Below, piece after piece: positions 6,571-11,345 of a stretch of 11,345 nt of DNA. The notes under the pieces were generated by a model that did no database searches, was not told the DNA's origin, and worked only from the letters and a program-made list of their open reading frames with translations. Numbering within the stretch: position 1 is the first letter of the stretch; the number at the start of each line of letters is the position of its first letter. The translations under genes and the position numbers were made by a program. The DNA is from Methyloprofundus sp. GTDB lineage: Bacteria > Pseudomonadota > Gammaproteobacteria > Methylococcales > Methylomonadaceae. Location of the stretch: the NCBI GenBank assembly GCA_030636485.1, contig DAOVWV010000025.1, positions 1 through 11,345 on the forward strand, written 5' to 3'.

Positions 6571-6938
6571 TATTTTTCATCCCCCCATTGAAAGCTAGGC
6601 TTGTCATTGACTATATTTTCAATACTGACTGACTGTGCTGGTGTTGCTTTATTTTTTACTGCCTCTCTGGCGCGCGCACGTCTATTTGGGGTGGCTTTTA
6701 ATAATTCCAGTGGCGTTAGCTTTGCCGGATCTGGCAGAGTCGCAAGCATATTGTCAAGTAAATCAAGGTAATTCAGGTAGGCAAATAAAGAAGATGAATT
6801 GACTGCATTGCCCGCTTCAATATTTTGTAGGGTGCGCAATGAAATGCCTGATTCAGTGGCTGCAGTTTCTTGAGCAATATTTCGCTGTAAGCGAATAAAT
6901 TTGCTGGATGAGGCGATGGTTTCAAAAGTATTTTTCAT
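6570..6938 (-). CDS. hipB: HipB-like XRE-family antitoxin and repressor
   Basis: This is a 122-residue DNA-binding antitoxin. A Cro/C1-type helix-turn-helix spans about residues 13-62: 'FIRLQRNIAQETAATESG' is the first two helices and 'ISLRTLQNIEAGNAVNSSSL' the recognition helix and following turn. The tail is basic ('NRRARAREAVKNK', 85-97) and ends in SFQWGDEK, with a tryptophan close to the C-terminus; in E. coli HipB the terminal Trp is part of the Lon degradation signal, so a similar exposed tail is plausible. The frame stays open upstream to 7145, but homology begins only at this ATG, and the extension covers the promoter-like DNA, so I start at 6938. No strong ribosome site is seen. It overlaps hipA by 1 nt and probably represses its own operon. 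Confidence 0.9.
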   Translation of the reverse strand: MKNTFETIASSSKFIRLQRNIAQETAATESGISLRTLQNIEAGNAVNSSSLFAYLNYLDLLDNMLATLPDPAKLTPLELLKATPNRRARAREAVKNKATPAQSVSIENIVNDKPSFQWGDEK

Positions 6939-6981
6939 GATATAAGCCGTATTAATCTGCGGATAATAGCCTGTTTTTATG

Positions 6982-7057
6982 ATTATACGCACATTATAGC
7001 GGGTTATGTTGGAATGCCTAATTCGCAAGTAATAACACGTAAAAAGGTGCGTATTAC
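6982..7057 (-). promoter_or_regulatory. hipBA promoter and candidate HipB operators
   Basis: Two perfect TATAAT hexamers face hipB on the minus strand, at 6998-6993 and 6987-6982; -35 matches are poor. ATACGCAC (6985-6992, plus) overlaps the second -10 and leads into the first, and its reverse complement GTGCGTAT occurs at 7047-7054, 62 bp away centre to centre, close to six helical turns. The second site lies inside a larger imperfect dyad whose arms are GTAATA (7029-7034) and TATTAC (7052-7057). Assignment to HipB is inference from position and symmetry. Confidence 0.4.
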
Positions 7058-7111
7058 CTGGTTTTTTAGTGTTATATGCCTTTAATTGCGGTTTAGTTGA
7101 CTTATAGAAGG

Positions 7112-7164
7112 GGGCATTCAAGGCAAAGGTTATGCCCATACCCACTACAAAAGGGCATACCCAC
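7112..7164. repeat. Overlapping small repeats between hipBA and the upstream operon
   Basis: GGGCAT (7112-7117), TATGCCC (7131-7137) and GGGCATA (7153-7159) can form either of two competing stems using the middle arm. CATACCCAC is also directly repeated at 7137-7145 and 7156-7164 (19-bp period). The block lies downstream of the 427-aa gene on the minus strand, so it could be its terminator region, although no T-run closes either stem. A regulator site is the alternative. Confidence 0.35.
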
Positions 7165-7208
7165 GTTTACTCTGTGAAACAAAAACAGTCCAGCTCGGGT
7201 ATTCGCTG

Positions 7209-8492
7209 CTATGGCACTAAGTCAGCAGAAGTGGGTTCATCACGATAGATTTCACTGTCGGCAATACGCTTATCTATTTCCTGTAATACTGCCTGATATT
7301 TTTGACTGTAAATGGATTGATATTGCATTATAAAATCTTGTAAACTGAGTCGTTCCGGCAGGTCTTTTACATTGGGCATAAATGCCTGATAATGTGTTAT
7401 ATTTGCCATCCGCTGTTGTATCTTAATTGCCTGCTCTGGGGTTGAGGTTGCTAATTCACCAAAGCGTATCCCCGCTCTATCAGCGGCAAGGTCGATAAAA
7501 CTAAAGCCGCTCCCTGTTTTTGCATCATTCAGTTCTTTTTCTACCCCTATCATCAGTGCCAACTGGCTCCCTCCTAAAGAAGATAAGGTTGCTGACCACA
7601 TAAAATGACGTGCCATATCCGGGCGCTTGTATATATAGGTTCGATAGCTAGGTGCTGGCTGTTGATTGGCAGGGCTTGAGGCCTGATTAACATAACGATT
7701 AGCAACAAAAATAGCGAGACGGTTTTCTGTTATGGCATTGTCGCGTGTGGAACGTTGCTGGGCTAATTGAAATAAGGGCTGCAATACATCACTGAGTGAT
7801 AATAGCCAGCCAGGGTCATGTTTGTTGAGAGCAATATTGAGTTGTTGCTGATATGCTTCTATGGCATTATTGTCGATAACCGCAGTCGGTTCTTCTTGCC
7901 CGCTATCAGGCGAGTGGCTGGTGGGGGTTCCAGTGATTGTACGCCGATACTCGATATGCAGCTGCTGGGAGTGTAGCTGTATGAGTTTAATATTTTTGCG
8001 AATTAACTCTAAATATTGATTTAAACGGCTATGCTGAATAGCATTTTCTATCAATAAGCCTGCAAAAATATCCGCAATGGTTATCTTGCCTATTTGTAGC
8101 TTTCTAATCTCAGGGGAGCGCGAGGGTGGGAAAAATAACTGGAACTGAACAGGGACATATTGTCCAAATAAGTTTTCTGGCAGAGTAAATAAAAGCTTAA
8201 ATGCAATATAATCACCTTTGAATTGTATATGCGATTGGCTATCAGTATAAAGGTTTAGCAGATAGGCACAGGCAATATTTAGGTCACGCTCTGTGAGGTC
8301 CAGGCTGACAAACTCTCCCGTTGCTTGCTGATTGGCATTCAGGATTTTTTTAGCATGTTGTATATCAATATTGCTGAGTGTCCATTTAGGAATCGTGCCC
8401 TTTATATTGCTAGTACTCAGCGCGATAATAACGGCAACACCGAGAGCGATGATAGCGATGCTGTATAAAATGACCCGAAGCACTGCAAGCAT
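7209..8492 (-). CDS. Membrane-anchored protein with C-terminal YfiM/DUF2279-like domain, function unknown
   Basis: This is a 427-residue protein with one N-terminal transmembrane helix or uncleaved signal (residues 4-26) and the rest probably periplasmic. Residues about 40-185 contain alternating beta-type segments ('GDYIAFKLLFTLPENLFG', 93-110) that I do not recognise. A low-complexity linker (186-208, T, S, P, E rich) leads to a second module. There, 'MARHFMWSATLSSLGG' (293-308), 'GVEKELNDAK' (316-325) and 'GSGFSFIDLAADRAG' (327-341) reproduce the order of conserved residues in E. coli YfiM (DUF2279): HF, KE..D, GSG.S..D...D.AG. YfiM itself is a short lipoprotein of unknown role. The ATG is 5 nt after the ppx stop, so the two are cotranscribed, which hints at a link to polyphosphate or stringent-response physiology, but that is only context. 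Confidence 0.8.
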   Translation of the reverse strand: MLAVLRVILYSIAIIALGVAVIIALSTSNIKGTIPKWTLSNIDIQHAKKILNANQQATGEFVSLDLTERDLNIACAYLLNLYTDSQSHIQFKGDYIAFKLLFTLPENLFGQYVPVQFQLFFPPSRSPEIRKLQIGKITIADIFAGLLIENAIQHSRLNQYLELIRKNIKLIQLHSQQLHIEYRRTITGTPTSHSPDSGQEEPTAVIDNNAIEAYQQQLNIALNKHDPGWLLSLSDVLQPLFQLAQQRSTRDNAITENRLAIFVANRYVNQASSPANQQPAPSYRTYIYKRPDMARHFMWSATLSSLGGSQLALMIGVEKELNDAKTGSGFSFIDLAADRAGIRFGELATSTPEQAIKIQQRMANITHYQAFMPNVKDLPERLSLQDFIMQYQSIYSQKYQAVLQEIDKRIADSEIYRDEPTSADLVP

Positions 8493-8497
8493 TTGCT

Positions 8498-10009
8498 TTA
8501 GCTAATGTGTAAGTTAAATTTTGCTTTTGCCAAGTACTCTACTTCCTGAAGAAGGTCAGCTTGGGTCAGCGGTGCATTTTCTAGCCAGTCCTCTGGAAAT
8601 TGCAAGGTAATAGTGTCCTGTTCAATTAAAATCTTAAAATCAGGTAGGGCGGCATGGCTACGATTGCGCAGCAGCAACACGGCAAGCCTGAGTATGATAA
8701 CCATATAAATAGTAATTTTATTCCATGGCGGGGGCAACTTCTTGATGTCTTTTCGCGGGATTTTTCGCCGATGTGCCTGCACCAAAGTGGATAGCAAACG
8801 TTGATTCTGTTGTGAAAAACCGGCTAAATCACCATGCTTGATAATATAGGCACTGTGCTTATGGTATTGACTGTGTGCAATATTGCGGCCAATTTCATGT
8901 AAATCTGCCGCCCAACTCAAATACTGAGTCATCACTTTAGACTGCGCCCCCAGAAAAGGTTTAAGTTGGCGTAATATCTCACTGACGGTAGCTTTTATGC
9001 GCTCTGATTGCAAAGTATCCGTGTGGTAATGTTCAGTGAGCAATTGTACCGTCTTAGAGCGCACGTCCTGATTAGACAATGAGCCAAGATAGTCATAGAT
9101 AAGCCCCTCGCGCAAAGCGCCATCAGAAACGCTCATGGTACTTATATTAAGCGTTTTAAAGGTCGCATAAAGAATAACCAGACCACCAATAAACACCGGT
9201 AGTCGCTCAGGGTCTAAATCGGGAAGATCAATTTCGGATATATGCTTACAGCTTAAGACATGTTTTTTTAATTTCTCCAGACCCTCAGAGGTAATGCCGC
9301 CTGAACTCCATTCCGTTGCCAGTAGCACTTTGCGGATTGCGCGGATACTGCCAGAAGCACCTATCGCTTCATCCCAGTTCTTATGGTTAAACAGGTTTTT
9401 ATAAGATCTAAGCTGTTGATTGGCATAGATACCTGCTTTTTGAAAGCGCTGGGGGCTTATTTTTCCATCAGCAAAAAAACGATTACTGACAGTCACACAG
9501 CCCATGCGTAAGCTTTCTTTTTGTGCAGGCTGGGAGTTGGTGCCGATGATATATTCAGTGCTACCGCCACCTATATCCATCACCAGTCGGCGGTTGGCAT
9601 TGCTTTGCAGGCTATGGGCAACACCTTGATAAATAAGACGTGCTTCTTCTATCCCTGAGATAATGTGAATAGGGTAACCAATGGCTTGCTCAGCCTTTAG
9701 TAAAAATTGATCCGCATTTTTTGCCGTACGCAAGGTATTGGTACCGACGATACGTACATTATTTTGCGAAAATCCTTGTATACGGTGTCCAAAACGTTCT
9801 AGGCAGGCTAGAGCACGTTGCTGAGTCGGCTCATCCAGAACGTTTTTAGCATCCAGACCAGAAGCAAGTCTGACCATTTCTTTCAGCCGGTCTAGGGTTT
9901 TTATCTGCCCCTTATTGATACTGCAAACAATCATATGAAAGCTATTAGAGCCTAAGTCGACAGCGGCAACGAGTTCGGGGGCTTGTTCCTGTTCTGTGAT
10001 GTTAGTCAT
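8498..10009 (-). CDS. ppx: Exopolyphosphatase (Ppx/GppA family)
   Basis: Ppx removes terminal phosphates from polyphosphate chains; the related GppA acts on pppGpp. The 503-residue length fits Ppx (E. coli 513) slightly better than GppA (494). The first actin-like domain carries the phosphate loop 'AAVDLGSNSFHM' (15-26), the catalytic glutamate E121 in 'GIEEARLIYQGV', and the second phosphate motif 'DIGGGSTE' (145-152). 'SVSDGALREGL' (293-303) is the usual end of the second ribonuclease-H-like domain. An HD-like helical domain follows, with 'ADLHEIGR' (368-375) and 'AHRRKIPR' (412-419). The ATG is at 10009-10007, with no strong ribosome site. It heads a two-gene unit with the downstream membrane protein and is divergent from yadG. 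Ppx versus GppA specificity cannot be fully separated by eye. Confidence 0.93.
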   Translation of the reverse strand: MTNITEQEQAPELVAAVDLGSNSFHMIVCSINKGQIKTLDRLKEMVRLASGLDAKNVLDEPTQQRALACLERFGHRIQGFSQNNVRIVGTNTLRTAKNADQFLLKAEQAIGYPIHIISGIEEARLIYQGVAHSLQSNANRRLVMDIGGGSTEYIIGTNSQPAQKESLRMGCVTVSNRFFADGKISPQRFQKAGIYANQQLRSYKNLFNHKNWDEAIGASGSIRAIRKVLLATEWSSGGITSEGLEKLKKHVLSCKHISEIDLPDLDPERLPVFIGGLVILYATFKTLNISTMSVSDGALREGLIYDYLGSLSNQDVRSKTVQLLTEHYHTDTLQSERIKATVSEILRQLKPFLGAQSKVMTQYLSWAADLHEIGRNIAHSQYHKHSAYIIKHGDLAGFSQQNQRLLSTLVQAHRRKIPRKDIKKLPPPWNKITIYMVIILRLAVLLLRNRSHAALPDFKILIEQDTITLQFPEDWLENAPLTQADLLQEVEYLAKAKFNLHIS

Positions 10010-10059
10010 TTTATTTAATTGTTGTTGGATTATCTGCTAAAATTTAAACTATTTTTTGC

Positions 10060-10229
10060 AAAAAACGTAGCTTCTCATTATTCACGGATAAATGCAGATA
10101 AAAAGCTCGTCATTCCCGAAGTCTGTTATCGGGAATCTACGTTGAACATAGATTCCGGCTGACAGCATGCAGGAATGACGAACTGCAATAGTACCTATCC
10201 CCTGTAACTAATGAGAAGTTACAAAAAAC
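10060..10229. mobile_element. Probable MITE with 14-bp terminal inverted repeats and flanking direct repeats
   Basis: GTAGCTTCTCATTA (10067-10080) is matched in inverted form by TAATGAGAAGTTAC (10209-10222), 13 of 14 positions. Immediately outside each end is the same AAAAAAC (10060-10066 and 10223-10229), or CAAAAAAC if the terminal C is counted on the right, which looks like a 7-8 bp target-site duplication. The 156-bp body has no gene and contains the palindromic repeat at 10108-10180. The A-rich flanks lower the weight of the duplication. It lies in the divergent ppx/yadG control region and could affect either gene. Confidence 0.6.
10108..10180. repeat. Dispersed CGTCATTCCC...GGAATGACG palindromic repeat
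   Basis: The outer arms CGTCATTCC (10108-10116) and GGAATGACG (10172-10180) pair perfectly. Inside, ATTCCCGA (10112-10119) pairs with TCGGGAAT (10129-10136), and GGAATCT (10132-10138) pairs with AGATTCC (10150-10156), so several alternative folds exist. It shares CGGGAATCT and CATGCAGGAATGA with the copy at 4733-4810. Such elements are common intergenic repeats in proteobacteria. It sits in the middle of the larger inverted-repeat element. Confidence 0.8.
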
Positions 10230-10332
10230 ATTGCTAGTGCCACACCTTTGTTTTGTCCGCTAATGTACCGCATTTAACGGCTTAGGTTAAGTACTGATGT
10301 GTTTTGATTTGATATTATCTGGACAGAAGACA

Positions 10333-11253
10333 TTGAAAGCCTTATCTATTCGAAACTTAAAGAAAACCTATGCTAATGGCAAAGTTGCTATTAAAGGCAT
10401 CAATCTGGATGTCGCAGAGGGCGATTTTTTTGCCTTGCTTGGGCCAAATGGTGCAGGTAAATCAACGGCTATTGGTATTATCAGTTCTCTGGTGAATGCC
10501 AGCAGTGGTGACGTGCGTATTTTTGATGCCGACTTAAAGCGCAATAAGCAACGGGCTAAAAGTTATATCGGCCTAGTCCCTCAGGAAGTTAATTTCAATC
10601 AGTTTGAAACCGCGCGTAATATCATTATGAACCAGGCGGGGTATTACGGTATGCCAAGAAAAGAAGCCTTAAAGCATACCGAACGCTGCCTTAAATTAAT
10701 GCATTTATGGGATCAGCGTAATACCGTATCAAGGCGTTTATCAGGCGGTATGAAACGGCGAGTGATGATTGCACGCGCGATGGTACACCAGCCCAGATTA
10801 TTGATCCTGGATGAGCCAACGGCAGGTGTCGATATAGAAATCCGGCGCTCTATGTGGGAAACCATGCAACAGGTTAATGAAGAAGGAACGACGATTATTT
10901 TAACCACCCATTATCTGGAAGAAGCAGAGAGTCTGTGTCGCAATATCGCCATTATTAATCATGGCGAAATTGTTGAAGATACCGACATGCAAAGCTTACT
11001 GGCGCGCTTGAATGAAGAGCATTTTGTCTGTGATGTAAAAGACAGCTTAAAGCGTGCACCAATAATCAATGGATATGAAATAAGCTTGTTGAATGCCCTG
11101 CAATTAAATGTATCAGTTCCTAAGGCTTTAGGTTTAAATCAGTTATTTCAGGGTTTGTCCGAGCAGGGTATAGAAGTGGTGAGTTTGAAGAATAAGTCGA
11201 ACCGGCTGGAGCAGTTGTTTCTGGATTTGGTTGATTCGGGTAAAAATAGTTAA
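10333..11253 (+). CDS. yadG: ABC transporter ATP-binding protein, YadG type
   Basis: This is the ATPase subunit of an ABC-2 type exporter; the substrate is unknown. From TTG 10333 it has 306 residues (E. coli YadG has 308) and aligns closely by memory: 'LKKTY' start, Walker A 'GPNGAGKST' (37-45), Q-loop 'LVPQE' (81-85, preceding 'NFNQFE'), signature 'LSGGMKRR' (136-143), Walker B 'LLILDEPTAGVD' (156-167), and switch histidine H193 in 'TTHYLEEAE'. The C-terminal 'LSEQGIEVVSLKNKSNRLEQLF' region is also YadG-like. ATG 10297 in the same frame would add 12 residues not expected in the family and has only a weak AGG upstream, so I prefer TTG, with moderate certainty. The permease yadH normally follows; only a possible start is in view. 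Confidence 0.92.
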   Translation: MKALSIRNLKKTYANGKVAIKGINLDVAEGDFFALLGPNGAGKSTAIGIISSLVNASSGDVRIFDADLKRNKQRAKSYIGLVPQEVNFNQFETARNIIMNQAGYYGMPRKEALKHTERCLKLMHLWDQRNTVSRRLSGGMKRRVMIARAMVHQPRLLILDEPTAGVDIEIRRSMWETMQQVNEEGTTIILTTHYLEEAESLCRNIAIINHGEIVEDTDMQSLLARLNEEHFVCDVKDSLKRAPIINGYEISLLNALQLNVSVPKALGLNQLFQGLSEQGIEVVSLKNKSNRLEQLFLDLVDSGKNS

Positions 11254-11337
11254 GGTTAAATCGAAAGGAGCCATTTACAACACTTATAAAATGATGCAAT
11301 TTTGAGTACGATAGTAGGAGTTACGCATTGAAAAGTA

Positions 11338-11345
11338 ATGTATAA
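11338..11345 (+). CDS. Possible start of the partner ABC permease (yadH), cut by the window edge
   Basis: ATG TAT AA begins at 11338, 84 bp after the yadG stop. YadH-type permeases follow yadG and can begin with M-Y/N-type residues, but only two and two-thirds codons are visible. GGAG at 11317-11320 is too far away for a normal ribosome site, and the TTG at 11328 reaches a stop at 11343. This is a context guess only. The 11254-11337 gap holds no other gene. Confidence 0.15.

Noticed and set aside
6939..7145. N-terminal extension of hipB (69 more residues)
   Set aside because: The extension has no recognisable domain and covers the AT-rich promoter-like DNA with TATAAT hexamers; the helix-turn-helix protein is complete from ATG 6938.
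10029..10061. Sigma-70 promoter for ppx (TTGCAA at 10061-10056 and GATAAT at 10034-10029, minus strand)
   Set aside because: The spacer is 21 bases, too long for a normal promoter, so the match is probably chance in AT-rich DNA.
1..11345. tRNA, rRNA, CRISPR array or transposase gene
   Set aside because: No cloverleaf with acceptor end, no rRNA motif, no regularly spaced repeats and no transposase-like protein was found on either strand.

Overview
The window looks like ordinary chromosome of a gammaproteobacterium with moderate to low G+C. The evidence is the gene families: DUF2333, DUF4389, DarP/YjgA, a RlpA-like protein, Ppx and a YadG-type ABC ATPase. The protein style and the dispersed 'CGTCATTCCC...GGAATGACG' palindromes would fit a Methylococcales-like lineage, but that placement is inference; nothing here fixes the genus. 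No rRNA, tRNA, CRISPR array or transposase gene is visible.

Layout. Positions 1-2411 (+) are a tight run: a DUF2333 membrane protein cut by the left edge, a DUF4389 membrane protein, and DNA polymerase IV (dinB) with a C-terminal sliding-clamp motif. The next 249 bp hold a two-hairpin REP-like repeat and a likely promoter. Positions 2661-3405 (+) hold a 61-residue two-helix membrane protein followed 1 nt later by darP. A perfect 11-bp hairpin separates this unit from convergent minus-strand genes: an exported coiled-coil protein with a retropepsin-like aspartic protease domain (3556-4689) and a small exported RlpA-like protein (4819-5175).

Positions 5269-6938 (-) are a hipB-hipA toxin-antitoxin pair with a 1-nt stop/start overlap and an AT-rich control region carrying an inverted GTGCGTAT motif. 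Upstream of it, 7209-10009 (-) is a two-gene unit: ppx (exopolyphosphatase) followed after 5 nt by a membrane-anchored protein of unknown function whose C-terminal half carries a YfiM/DUF2279-like motif. The divergent ABC ATPase gene yadG (+) runs to 11253. Its permease partner probably starts at or beyond the right edge.

The most unusual feature is in the 287-bp divergent ppx/yadG intergenic region. A 156-bp segment is bounded by 14-bp inverted repeats with one mismatch, flanked on both sides by the same 7-8 bp (AAAAAAC), and contains a copy of the dispersed palindromic repeat. It looks like a non-autonomous MITE insertion. A degenerate relative of the inner repeat lies at 4733-4810. Other points worth a second look are the apparent loss of the catalytic glutamate in the RlpA-like protein, the YfiM-like domain joined to an unknown N-terminal module behind ppx, and the possible helically phased operator pair of hipBA. 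I found no convincing entirely new defence or metabolic system.
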